A model generated the notes under the pieces. That model had not been told where the DNA came from and ran no database searches. It saw only the letters and a program-made list of their open reading frames with translations. Shown here in pieces: positions 36,271 to 44,791 of a stretch of 64,000 bases of DNA. The translations under genes were made by a program, and so were the position numbers. Location of the stretch: contig NZ_CP034783.1 in NCBI RefSeq assembly GCF_006094435.1, positions 3,995,001-4,059,000 on the forward strand, written 5' to 3'. Position 1 is the first letter of the stretch. Each line of letters starts with the position of its first letter. The DNA comes from Pseudomonas sp. MPC6. Its GTDB lineage: Bacteria; Pseudomonadota; Gammaproteobacteria; Pseudomonadales; Pseudomonadaceae.

Positions 36271-37443
36271 ATGGAGTTCGCCTTTACCCAGGAACACTTG
36301 ATGATTCGCGACAGCGCCGAGCGCTTTCTCGCCACGGCCAGCGACTCCCAAGCCGTGCGCGCAACCATGGTTCGCGCGGACGGCTACGATCCCGACGTCT
36401 GGCAACGCATCGGCCTGGAGCTGTGCTGGCCGGCCCTGATGGTCCCCGAGCGTTTCGGGGGTATGGGCCTGGGGTTTGTCGAGCTGGCGATCCTGCTGGA
36501 ACAGAGTGGTCGTTTTCTGCTGGGCTCGCCGCTTTTCGCCACCACCTGCCTGGCCACCCCGGCCCTGCTGTCGGGACACAACCCGGCGCTGCAAGAGCGC
36601 TGGCTCAGCGCGATTGCCGGTGGCGAAACCCGCGCGACCCTGGCGTTCGCCAGTGGCCCCGGATGGGATGCGCACAGCGTGCAAACCGTCGCCCGGGCGT
36701 GTACGGGGGGGTTTAACCTCAGCGGTTGTTACGCCCAGGTCATCGACGGGGCGCAAGCGGACCTGTTGATCGTCGCCGCGCGTACACCTGGCAGCGAGGG
36801 GGAATCGGGGATCAGCCTGTTCGCCGTCGACGCCGCTACACCGGGCGTGGAGCGCACTGCCCTGCCCACCCTGGATCAGACCCGGCGCCTGGCACGGGTC
36901 GAACTGCAGAATGTATTCGTCAGCGACGCACAATTGCTCTGCGCCCCCGACCAGGGCTGGCCGGTACTGCGCGAGAGCCTGCAGATCGCCGCCGTGGGCC
37001 TGGCTGCCGAACAGGTGGGAGGCGCACAGCAAGTCCTCGACCTGACCCTGGCGTACATCGCCGAACGCCGGCAGTTCAGCCGCACCATCGCCAGCTTCCA
37101 GGCGATCAAGCACCGCTGCGCCGACATGATGGTGCAGGTCGAGTGCGCCCGCTCTGCGATCTATTACGCCGCCTGCGTGGCCCAGGAGCACCTCGACCCC
37201 GCCGGTGACAAAGCTGTGGCCAGCGAATTGGTGATGGCCACCGCCACGGCGAAAATCCATGCCAGCGAAGCGTTTTTCAACTGCGCCGCCGAGTCGATCC
37301 AGATGCATGGCGGCGTGGGCTTTACCTGGGAATACGACCCGCACCTGTACTTCAAGCGCGCTCGCGCCAGCGAGCAATTGCTGGGCAGCCCCGCACTGCA
37401 TCGCGAACGCCTGGCGGCACACCTGTTCGGAGAAGACGCATGA
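36271..37443 (+). CDS. Acyl-CoA dehydrogenase, first subunit of a second heteromeric pair
   Basis: A 390-residue acyl-CoA dehydrogenase-fold protein. C-terminal parts YIAERRQFSRTIASFQAIKHR and HGGVGFTWEYDPHLYFKRA are of the same type as the 28451 product, and the usual YxGxNEIQ element is absent. Its stop overlaps the start of the next gene (ATGA at 37440-37443), as expected for an obligate heterotetramer. Likely substrate is a steroid side-chain or ring C/D CoA ester. First gene after operator S7. Confidence 0.87.
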   Translation: MEFAFTQEHLMIRDSAERFLATASDSQAVRATMVRADGYDPDVWQRIGLELCWPALMVPERFGGMGLGFVELAILLEQSGRFLLGSPLFATTCLATPALLSGHNPALQERWLSAIAGGETRATLAFASGPGWDAHSVQTVARACTGGFNLSGCYAQVIDGAQADLLIVAARTPGSEGESGISLFAVDAATPGVERTALPTLDQTRRLARVELQNVFVSDAQLLCAPDQGWPVLRESLQIAAVGLAAEQVGGAQQVLDLTLAYIAERRQFSRTIASFQAIKHRCADMMVQVECARSAIYYAACVAQEHLDPAGDKAVASELVMATATAKIHASEAFFNCAAESIQMHGGVGFTWEYDPHLYFKRARASEQLLGSPALHRERLAAHLFGEDA

Positions 37444-38633
37444 AAATCGGTTTCAGCAATGCCGACGAGGCTTTCCGTCGCGAGGTCGCCCAATGGTTGG
37501 CAGAACACCTGAGTGGCGAGTTTGCGCCGTTGCGCTTTCGCGGCGGTCCCGGTGACGAGCACAGCTTTCCCGAAGAACGCAAAGCCTGGGAACGTGAACT
37601 CGCCGCGGGTGCCTGGATTGGCCTCGGATGGTCGAAGGAGCATGGCGGACGCGGCCTGAGCCTCTGCCAGCAGGTGATCTTCCATGAGGAATATGCACGC
37701 GCCGGCGGGCCCGGACGCATGGGCCACATCGGCGAAGGGCTGGTCGGCCCGACCCTCGCCACCTTTGGCACGGCAGCCCAGCAACAGCGCCTGTTGCCGG
37801 GCATCCTCGGTGGCAGCGAGTTCTGGTGCCAGGGTTACTCTGAACCCGGTGCCGGTTCCGACCTGGCGAACGTACAAACCCGGGCCAGGCTCGACGCCAC
37901 GGGCGAACACTGGCTGATCAGCGGCCAGAAGGTCTGGACCTCGCTGGCCCACGAAGCCGACTGGTGTTTTGTCTTGGCGCGCACCGAACCCGGCAGTCAA
38001 GGGCATCACGGTTTGTCGTTCCTGCTGGTACCGATGGCCCAGACGCAGATCCGTGTGCATCCGATCCAGCAACTGACCGGCACCAGCGAGTTCAACGAAG
38101 TGTTTTTCGATCAGGCGGTGACCCACGCCGATAACCTGATCGGCCAACCGGGCGACGGCTGGAAAATCGCCATGGCCCTGCTCGGCTTCGAGCGCGGTGC
38201 CTCGACGCTGGGCCAGCAAATGCAGTTTAACAATGAGCTCGACGAGATCATTCGCATTGCCCGCGCCAATGGCGCTTCACGCGACCCACTGCTGCGCCAG
38301 CGCATCGCCCAGGCATGGGCCGGGCTCAAGGTGTTGCGCTACAACTCCTTGCGCATGCTCTCGGGTCCACAAGATGGCAGCCTGCGCCGCGAAGCCATGA
38401 TCTACAAACTGGCCTGGTCAACCTGGCACTCAGACCTCGGGAAGCTGGCAATGGATGTGTTGGGCGACGATGCCGAAATCCTCGATGGCCAGTCTTATCA
38501 GCTGAGTCGTCTTCAATCGCTGTTTCTGTTTACCCGCGCCGATACGATTTATGGCGGCAGTAACGAGATCCAGCGCAATATCATTGCCGAGCGTGCCTTG
38601 GGAATGCCACGTGAAGCGCGGGTGCGGGAATGA
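37440..38633 (+). CDS. Acyl-CoA dehydrogenase, second subunit of the pair
   Basis: A 397-residue acyl-CoA dehydrogenase with QGYSEPGAGSDLANVQ (about 137-152), LGFERGAS (catalytic Glu region, about 250) and YGGSNEIQRNIIAERALG near the C-terminus. With the preceding gene it should form an FAD-dependent alpha2beta2 dehydrogenase of the kind used in steroid catabolism. The gene ends shortly before the 134-bp repeat array. Confidence 0.88.
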   Translation: MKIGFSNADEAFRREVAQWLAEHLSGEFAPLRFRGGPGDEHSFPEERKAWERELAAGAWIGLGWSKEHGGRGLSLCQQVIFHEEYARAGGPGRMGHIGEGLVGPTLATFGTAAQQQRLLPGILGGSEFWCQGYSEPGAGSDLANVQTRARLDATGEHWLISGQKVWTSLAHEADWCFVLARTEPGSQGHHGLSFLLVPMAQTQIRVHPIQQLTGTSEFNEVFFDQAVTHADNLIGQPGDGWKIAMALLGFERGASTLGQQMQFNNELDEIIRIARANGASRDPLLRQRIAQAWAGLKVLRYNSLRMLSGPQDGSLRREAMIYKLAWSTWHSDLGKLAMDVLGDDAEILDGQSYQLSRLQSLFLFTRADTIYGGSNEIQRNIIAERALGMPREARVRE

Positions 38634-38685
38634 AGCGGCAACCGCGACTTCAGTGAACCCGATACTGGCCGCAACACTGGCCAAC

Positions 38686-40063
38686 TGTAGGAGCTGGCTT
38701 GCCAGCGAAAGCGGTCTGACATCCGGCAATAATGTCGACTGACACGCCGCCTTCGCCGGCAAGCCGGCTCCTACAGGTGATCGGGGTGTACACAAGCCCC
38801 ATGCACGGCAAAGATCCAATGTAGGAGCTGGCTTGCCAGCGAAAGTGGTCTGACATCCGGCAATAATGTCGACTGACACGCCGCCTTCGCCGGCAAGCCG
38901 GCTCCTACAGGTGATCGGGGTGTACACAAGCCCCATGCACGGCAAAGATCCAATGTAGGAGCTGGCTTGCCAGCGAAAGCGGTCTGACACCCGGCAATAA
39001 TGTCGACTGACACGCCGCCTTCGCCGGCAAGCCGGCTCCTACAAGTGATCGGGGTGTACACAAATCCTGTGATCGGCATAGATCCAATGTAGGAGCTGGC
39101 TTGCCAGCGAAAGCGGTCTGACACCCAGCAATAATGTCGACTGACACGCCGCCTTCGCCGGCAAGCCGGCTCCTACAGGTGATCGGGGTGTACACAAATC
39201 CTGTGATCGGCATAGATCCAATGTAGGAGCTGGCTTGCCAGCGAAAGCGGTCTGACACCCAGCAATAATGTCGACTGACACGCCGCCTTCGCCGGCAAGC
39301 CGGCTCCTACAAGTGATCGGGGTGTACACAAATCCTGTGATCGGCATAGATCCAATGTAGGAGCTGGCTTGCCAGCGAAAGCGGTCTGACACCCGGCAAT
39401 AATGTCGACTGACACGCCGCCTTCGCCGGCAAGCCGGCTCCTACAGGTGATCGGGGTGTACACAAATCCTGTGATCGGCATAGATCCAATGTAGGAGCTG
39501 GCTTGCCAGCGAAAGCGGTCTGACACCCGGCAATAATGTCGACTGACACGCCGCCTTCGCCGGCAAGCCGGCTCCTACAGGTGATCGGGGTGTACACAAG
39601 CCCTGTGATCGGCATAGATCCAATGTAGGAGCTGGCTTGCCAGCGAAAGCGGTCTGACACCCGGCAATAATGTCGACTGACACGCCGCCTTCGCCGGCAA
39701 GCCGGCTCCTACAGGTGATCGGGGTGTACACAAATCCTGTGATCGGCATAGATCCAATGTAGGAGCTGGCTTGCCAGCGAAAGCGGTCTGACATCCGGCA
39801 ATAATGTCGACTGACACGCCGCCTTCGCCGGCAAGCCGGCTCCTACAGGTGATCGGGGTGTACACAAATCCTGTGATCGGCATAGATCCAATGTAGGAGC
39901 TGGCTTGCCAGCGAAAGCGGTCTGACATCCAGCAATAATGTCGACTGACTCGTCGCCTTCGCCGGCAAGCCGGCTCCTACAGGTGATCGGGGTGTACACA
40001 TGCCCCATGCACGGCAAAGATCCAATGTAGGAGCTGGCTTGCCAGCGAAGGCGGTCTGATAAA
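38686..40063. repeat. Tandem array of 134-bp units, each a pair of inverted REP elements
   Basis: Ten full units start at 38686, 38820, 38954, 39088, 39222, 39356, 39490, 39624, 39758 and 39892, with a partial eleventh at 40026. Each holds TGTAGGAGCTGGCTTGCCAG and, about 70 bp on, the opposed CGCCGGCAAGCCGGCTCCTA, separated by a segment with AATAATGTCGACTGACACG and followed by a GTGATCGGGGTGTACACA linker. Units differ at a few positions: units 1, 2 and 10 share a CCCCATGCACGGCAAAG linker, units 3-9 mostly TCCTGTGATCGGCATAG. It fills the gap between two convergent operons. It is a BIME-like array, perhaps for gyrase binding or transcription end. Confidence 0.95.
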
Positions 40064-40074
40064 AGAACCGCCCT

Positions 40075-40710
40075 TCAGCGAACGCGAATCTTGGGATCAC
40101 CCGCCCCGCGCCGCAAGGTTGCAAGAAAGCCCTCCAGCGGTGCCGGTTCGGCAATTTCCGGTAACGCGTCCTTGTCCGGCCGTTGCGCCCAGAATGCGTC
40201 CCAGGAAGGGAACAGCTCGTGGAACGTGCCGGCATAGGGCTCGCGCCCCGGCCAGCGCATTTTCAGGCCGCCAATCGGTGGTTTGTTAAGGTCGGTCGCG
40301 TACCAATAGCACGGCAAGCGACGACGGAAGCACCAACGTCCGTCGATCCGCTCGTAGTCGTCCCAATACAGCATCTGCATGATCACCCACTCCGGACCGG
40401 TCTCATGCTCGTTCTTGGAATAGACCACGCCCGTGGCGTGATCCGGATCGCTGAACTCGATGATGTGCTGCCCCAAGTGATGGGAAGTGCCGTGAAACTG
40501 CTTGCGCATGGTTTCGTCCAGCCATGCCTTGAGGTGTGCACGGCCCGTCTTGTCGCGCCCCACACGCACGTCCGGGGCGAAACAGTTGGCCATGGCATCC
40601 ATGTCGCGCATGTCCAGGGCCAACGCGTACTTGCCGGCCAGTTGGCGGATCGCGTCCAGCGACTCCAGTCGATCGATGCGCTCGAGCAATGCGTTCGTGT
40701 CCTGGTTCAT
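40075..40710 (-). CDS. NTF2-fold (SnoaL/BaiE-like) protein
   Basis: A 211-residue protein with an N-terminal NTF2-like domain: Tyr28/Asp33 (GKYALALD) and His78 (SHHLGQHI) fall where BaiE has Tyr30, Asp35 and His83. The C-terminal extension of about 60 residues (after WCFRRRLPCYWYATD) is absent from BaiE. It begins at ATG 40710, which overlaps the stop of the SDR gene. It is the last gene of a three-gene operon with two SDRs, so a dehydratase or isomerase for an oxidised steroid is plausible. Confidence 0.72.
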   Translation of the reverse strand: MNQDTNALLERIDRLESLDAIRQLAGKYALALDMRDMDAMANCFAPDVRVGRDKTGRAHLKAWLDETMRKQFHGTSHHLGQHIIEFSDPDHATGVVYSKNEHETGPEWVIMQMLYWDDYERIDGRWCFRRRLPCYWYATDLNKPPIGGLKMRWPGREPYAGTFHELFPSWDAFWAQRPDKDALPEIAEPAPLEGFLATLRRGAGDPKIRVR

Positions 40711-41483
40711 CAGTCGAACACCACGTACAGGTCCGAGCCGCGACCGCCGTCCACCGCCAGGCTGGCGCCGGTGACATAGGACGCCTCGTCGCTGGCCAGG
40801 AACAGAATGGCGTTGGCCAGCTCCACCGGCAGGCCGACCCGTTTCATCGGGATGACTTTCTCGGTGTTGGTGCGGGCCTTGGCGTCGCCGAGCATGCCGG
40901 CGGTAGCCGGGGTATCGACCACGCCAGGGATGATCACGTTGCACCGAATGTTGTTGGGCGCGCCTTCGCTGGCCGCCGCCCGACTGAAGTTGATCACCGC
41001 GGCCTTGGCCGCCGAGTAACCGGCCATCCACGCCGTGCCGAACAGGCCGCAGATCGAGGCAATGTTGACGATCGAACCGCCGCCTTGCTCTTTCATCAGA
41101 CGCATCGCGGTACGAGTGCCAAAGAAGGTGCCATCGACGGTAGTGGCGAAGTTGGCGTGCCAGTCGGCGGTGGACATCGTGTCGATGCTGCCCCAGGTGT
41201 AGGCCATCGCATTGTTGACCAGAATGTCCAGGCGACCGTGTCGTTGCGCGGTGGCTTCCAATGCACTGACGTAGGCCTGCTCATCGCTGACGTCGGCCAC
41301 GGCAATTTCAGCGCGCCCGCCCAATCCAATGATTTTTTCCTGCACCCCTTGCAACGGCTCCACGCGTCGCCCGCAGAGCACGACGGTGGCGCCCTCCTCG
41401 GCGAACCGCAGCGCGGTGGCTTCACCGATGCCCGAACCGGCGCCGGTCACAAAGGCGATTTTTCCCTGTAAACGCTTGCTCAT
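40710..41483 (-). CDS. Short-chain dehydrogenase/reductase
   Basis: A 257-residue classical SDR: TGAGSGIGEATA (about 12-23), NNAMAYTWGS (about 90) and active-site AGYSAAKAAV (about 154-163). The C-terminal TGASLAVDGGRGSDLY is typical. It lies 14 bp after the next SDR gene upstream and overlaps the NTF2-fold gene downstream. It should be an NAD(P)-dependent hydroxysteroid or 3-hydroxyacyl dehydrogenase; specificity is unknown. Confidence 0.8.
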   Translation of the reverse strand: MSKRLQGKIAFVTGAGSGIGEATALRFAEEGATVVLCGRRVEPLQGVQEKIIGLGGRAEIAVADVSDEQAYVSALEATAQRHGRLDILVNNAMAYTWGSIDTMSTADWHANFATTVDGTFFGTRTAMRLMKEQGGGSIVNIASICGLFGTAWMAGYSAAKAAVINFSRAAASEGAPNNIRCNVIIPGVVDTPATAGMLGDAKARTNTEKVIPMKRVGLPVELANAILFLASDEASYVTGASLAVDGGRGSDLYVVFD

Positions 41484-41497
41484 CAGTGACTCTCCAA

Positions 41498-42232
41498 TCA
41501 GATAAAGGCCATGCCGCCATTAACCGCGATGTTCTGGCCAGTCATGAAGCTGGCGTCTTCGCTGGCAAGGAACACCGCGACACGCGCGATCTCGTCGGTC
41601 TCGCACATGCGCCCCAACGGTACGTTTTTCAGCAGCGCTTGCATGTAGTCGTCAGGGATGCCAGCCATCATCGGCGTGTTGGTCGGTCCCGGCACCAGGG
41701 TGTTCACGCGTATGCCGCTGGCCGCCAGTTCACGGGCGATCGAGCGGGTCAGGCCCATCACCCCGGCTTTCGATGCGCAGTAATGGCTAGGACCGTCGCC
41801 GGTCAGCGCGGCAGTGCTGGAGAGGTTGATGATCGCCCCTTTGCGCCCGCCCTTGACCATCAGCTTGGCGCCTTCGCGGCAGCACAGGAAGGTGCCGCCC
41901 AGGTTCACACCGATCACCCGCGCCCAACTCTCGTCCGGGGTTTCGAGGAAGCTGTCCAGCGCGCCCACGCCTGCGTTGTTGACCAGGATGTCGAGGCCGC
42001 CGAAGTGCTGCTCGGCCTGGCCCATGGCATCGGCCACGGAGGCGCCGTCACCGACGTTGCAGGCCAGGGCCAGTACCTTGTCGCCCAAGTCCGCCAGGCT
42101 CTCGGCCAGGGCAGCCTGATTCAGGTCGACAGCCACCACCTTGGCGCCTTCGGCGATAAAACCACGGACGATGGCCTGGCCCATGCCTTGCCCTGCGCCG
42201 GTTACAAAGGCGACTTTATTGAGTAACTTCAT
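41498..42232 (-). CDS. Short-chain dehydrogenase/reductase
   Basis: A 244-residue SDR with TGAGQGMGQAIV (about 11-22), NNAGVGALDSF and active-site SHYCASKAGV (about 148-157), ending TGQNIAVNGGMAFI. The ATG at 42232 has GGAGA 7 nt upstream; the longer frame starts in the promoter. First gene of the SDR-SDR-NTF2 operon downstream of operator S8. Probably an oxidoreductase for a steroid hydroxyl. Confidence 0.8.
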   Translation of the reverse strand: MKLLNKVAFVTGAGQGMGQAIVRGFIAEGAKVVAVDLNQAALAESLADLGDKVLALACNVGDGASVADAMGQAEQHFGGLDILVNNAGVGALDSFLETPDESWARVIGVNLGGTFLCCREGAKLMVKGGRKGAIINLSSTAALTGDGPSHYCASKAGVMGLTRSIARELAASGIRVNTLVPGPTNTPMMAGIPDDYMQALLKNVPLGRMCETDEIARVAVFLASEDASFMTGQNIAVNGGMAFI

Positions 42233-42324
42233 CAGCAATCTCCGAATGTGCAAATACGCTGCAGCCCGCTGCCCTTGCAGTGGAGCCGTCACCTGCATGA
42301 TTAGCGGCAAGTGCCTTGGCCCAC

Positions 42325-42341
42325 ATCGTCCGATGGGACTA
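42325..42341. promoter_or_regulatory. Putative steroid-regulon operator S8
   Basis: ATCGTCCGATGGGACTA between the divergent SDR operon and hsaD. It is oriented like the other minus-strand sites and lies 93 bp from the SDR start with a -10-like TAATCA 21 nt after it. It is 166 bp from the hsaD start. Confidence 0.65.
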
Positions 42342-42506
42342 TCGCCGCGTGGTCTGAATGGACGATGCCGGCAATCCTTCGCGGCCCCAGCATTCATGGG
42401 TGCACACCCCGTCAGGTGCAGCGTTTCCCTTCAACTCGCTGCATTCAATTCGCTGTCGCGCCTGACGCGGCTGTGCTTTATGAATCCGCAGAAAATGGAG
42501 AACCCC

Positions 42507-43343
42507 ATGAACCAACCCGTAGACCTGCCCCTGCCCGTCGGCCATTACGCAACGCTGCCCAACAACGGTTTGCGCCTGCACTATCTGGATGAAGGCGCGG
42601 GCCCCGTGGTGCTGTGGCTGCACGGCAGCGGACCGGGCGCCAGTGGTTTCAGCAACTTCAAGGGCAACTACCCGCAATTCGCCGCCGCCGGCTACCGCAA
42701 CATCGTGCTCGATCTGCCGGGTTTCGGCCGTTCGGACAAACCCGAGGACGCCCAGTACAACCTGGATTTCTTCGTCGACTGCGTAGCGGCGTTTCTGCAA
42801 GCCATCGGCGTACAGCGCTGCACCCTGCTCGGTAACTCGCTGGGTGGCGCGATTGCCCTGGGCCTGGCCCTGCGTCTGCCGCAATTGCCCCAGGGCCTGA
42901 TCCTGTTGGCACCGGGCGGCGTCGAGGAGCGGGAAACCTACTTCAAGATGGACGGCATCGTGCGCATGGTCAGCCTGTTCAACGCCGGCCCCATCGGCAT
43001 GGACGAGATGCGCAGCATGATGCGCCTGCAGTTGTTCGATGATTCGATCCTGCCCGAAAGCCTGCTGCAGGAACGCGTGGCGGTGGCGGTGACCCAGCCG
43101 AAGAACCTGTTCAGCACGATGATGGTGCCGAACATGGAAACACGCCTGGGCGAGATCCAGTGCCCGATCCTCGGTTTCTGGGGCACCAACGATCTGTTCA
43201 ACCCGATCAGCGGCGCCCAACGCATCATCGACGGCGCGCCCAACGCCCGGTTCATCGTGCTCAACCGTTGCGGACATTGGGTCCAGGTAGAACACCGCGA
43301 GCTGTTCAACCGCAGCTGCATCGACTTCCTGCAGAACGGTTGA
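42507..43343 (+). CDS. hsaD: Meta-cleavage product hydrolase HsaD
   Basis: A 278-residue alpha/beta-hydrolase. Ser111 is in GNSLGG, Asp229 in GTND, His257 in RCGHW, and the oxyanion loop is HGSGPGASG (39-47). HsaD (TesD) hydrolyses the C-C bond of 4,9-DSHA, the HsaC product, giving HIP (rings C/D) and 2-hydroxyhexa-2,4-dienoate. ATG 42507 has ATGGAG upstream; the long 5' extension of the frame is not credible. It is transcribed alone, with a REP pair following. Confidence 0.93.
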   Translation: MNQPVDLPLPVGHYATLPNNGLRLHYLDEGAGPVVLWLHGSGPGASGFSNFKGNYPQFAAAGYRNIVLDLPGFGRSDKPEDAQYNLDFFVDCVAAFLQAIGVQRCTLLGNSLGGAIALGLALRLPQLPQGLILLAPGGVEERETYFKMDGIVRMVSLFNAGPIGMDEMRSMMRLQLFDDSILPESLLQERVAVAVTQPKNLFSTMMVPNMETRLGEIQCPILGFWGTNDLFNPISGAQRIIDGAPNARFIVLNRCGHWVQVEHRELFNRSCIDFLQNG

Positions 43344-43366
43344 TCCCCCAATACCGTTGCTCCCCT

Positions 43367-43466
43367 TGTAGGAGCGAGCTTGCTCGCGAAGGACTCAAAG
43401 ACAACGCGTTCATCCAGCAAACACGCGTTATCGTTAACGACCTTCGCGAGCAAGCTCGCTCTTACA
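43367..43466. repeat. REP pair (inverted) after hsaD
   Basis: TGTAGGAGCGAGCTTGCTCG (43367 on) and the inverted copy at 43441-43466 flank a 48-bp spacer. Typical Pseudomonas REP doublet between convergent hsaD and the OYE gene, possibly protecting or ending both mRNAs. Confidence 0.85.
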
Positions 43467-43485
43467 GGGGGGGTGGTCAGGGTGG

Positions 43486-44718
43486 TTAGCGATCTGCCGC
43501 CTTCTGGCTGTTCAACACGGCGTCGCCGGGCTGGCCCAGTACGCAGGAGGTGCCGCCGGGGGTGTACATCATCGCCACGCAGCGGTTGCAGGCGGTGCAG
43601 ATCGAGTCGCGGCTGGCACCGCTTTCGAGCTTGTTGACGTAGTCATTCTCGGCCAGCAACACCCGGCCCATGGCGACCAGGTCAAAACCCTCGGCCATGA
43701 TCTTTTCGATGCTCGCCAGGCTCTTGGCGCCGCCCAGATAAGCCAGGGGCATTTTCACCGCGGCACGCACCTTGCGCGCATGTTCCAGCAAATACAGCTC
43801 GCGAAATTCCACGGTGGGCTCTTTACGGCGCTGAATGGCCATCGCCAGGGCAATCACCTTGTTCTTCTGCTGCACCCGGTTTTCCTTGGGGAAGGAAGAG
43901 CCGAACATGGTGGTGATCGACTCGGCGTTCATCCCGGCGCTGAGTACCAGCAGGTGCGCACCCTCCTCTTCCAGCATGCGGGCGATCTGCGCCCCGTCTT
44001 CGGCACTGTTACCGGCGCGCACGCCTTCAGTGACGCTGTATTTGCAGATCACCGCCATGTCATTGCCGACGGCATCCAGGACCGCACGCAGCACCCGGCG
44101 CGGAAAACGCAGGCGGTTTTCCAGGCTGCCGCCGTACTGGTCGCGGCGCTTGTTGTACATCGGCGAAATGAACTGGCTGAGCAGGTAGCCGTGACCCATG
44201 TGGATTTCCACGGCATCGAAACCTGCCTGGCGTGCCAGGCGAGCACCTTGCGCGAAGTCGCGCACCACCAGTTGCATGTCGTCTTCGTTCATCGCCTGTT
44301 TAAGAAACATGCCACTCATCAGGCCGATCTTGTTGAAACCGCCGCTGGCTGACAGCGGACGTTTGGTCGAGCGTTCGCGGATGAAGGTAAAGCAGCCGCC
44401 GTGGGTGATCTGCGCGCTGGCCAGGCCACCGGACTGGTGCACACCGTCGGTCAGGGCCTTGAAGTGCGGCAAGCTGGATTGGGTGAGTGTCAACTGGTTG
44501 GGCAAGGTACGGCCATCATCGCTTACCGCGCAATAAGCCACGGTGGTCATGGCAGTGCCCCCGGCGACCAGGGCCGAGTGCAGCTTGACCAATTGTTTGG
44601 AAGGCACGCCCTGGGCACTCATGCCCTCGTTGGTGGCGGACTTGATAAACCGGTTTTTCAGGGTCAGTGGGCCAATCGTTATAGGGCTGAACGGTGATGG
44701 GGTTGGACGAGGGTTCAT
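43486..44718 (-). CDS. Old-yellow-enzyme-family NADH:flavin oxidoreductase
   Basis: A 410-residue FMN TIM-barrel protein (ITIGPLTLKNRFIKSATNEG at the N-terminus; HMGHGYLLSQFISPMYNKR near 184-202). The C-terminus holds Cys374, Cys377, Cys380 and Cys392 (CTACNRC... SC), a 4Fe-4S pattern as in 2,4-dienoyl-CoA reductase, BaiCD and BaiH. The FAD/NAD domain of those long enzymes is missing. By analogy it may reduce a delta4 or delta6 double bond of a 3-oxosteroid left after dehydration. It follows the DUF1302 gene, with a hairpin between them. Confidence 0.82.
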   Translation of the reverse strand: MNPRPTPSPFSPITIGPLTLKNRFIKSATNEGMSAQGVPSKQLVKLHSALVAGGTAMTTVAYCAVSDDGRTLPNQLTLTQSSLPHFKALTDGVHQSGGLASAQITHGGCFTFIRERSTKRPLSASGGFNKIGLMSGMFLKQAMNEDDMQLVVRDFAQGARLARQAGFDAVEIHMGHGYLLSQFISPMYNKRRDQYGGSLENRLRFPRRVLRAVLDAVGNDMAVICKYSVTEGVRAGNSAEDGAQIARMLEEEGAHLLVLSAGMNAESITTMFGSSFPKENRVQQKNKVIALAMAIQRRKEPTVEFRELYLLEHARKVRAAVKMPLAYLGGAKSLASIEKIMAEGFDLVAMGRVLLAENDYVNKLESGASRDSICTACNRCVAMMYTPGGTSCVLGQPGDAVLNSQKAADR

Positions 44719-44756
44719 GACAGGCCTCTCTTTGTTGTTATCAGGCTACAAATGAA

Positions 44757-44784
44757 GGCTGCGTCGCCATCTCGCGACGCAGCC
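44757..44784 (-). terminator. Hairpin after the DUF1302 gene
   Basis: GGCTGCGTCGC and GCGACGCAGCC form an 11-bp stem with a 6-nt loop, between the DUF1302 stop and the OYE start. Only a weak T-rich stretch (TTCATTTG) follows on the minus strand, so it may attenuate read-through into the OYE gene. Confidence 0.5.
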
Positions 44785-44791
44785 ATGATCA

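Noticed and set aside
38771..40017. A ladder of overlapping 117-residue minus-strand ORFs with near-identical sequence
   Set aside because: They are translations of the 134-bp REP-pair array; the ORFs repeat every 134 bp, have no ribosome sites and encode the palindromes. Not a protein family.
38686..40063. Possible CRISPR array
   Set aside because: Units are 134 bp and nearly identical throughout, with no unique spacers and no cas genes.
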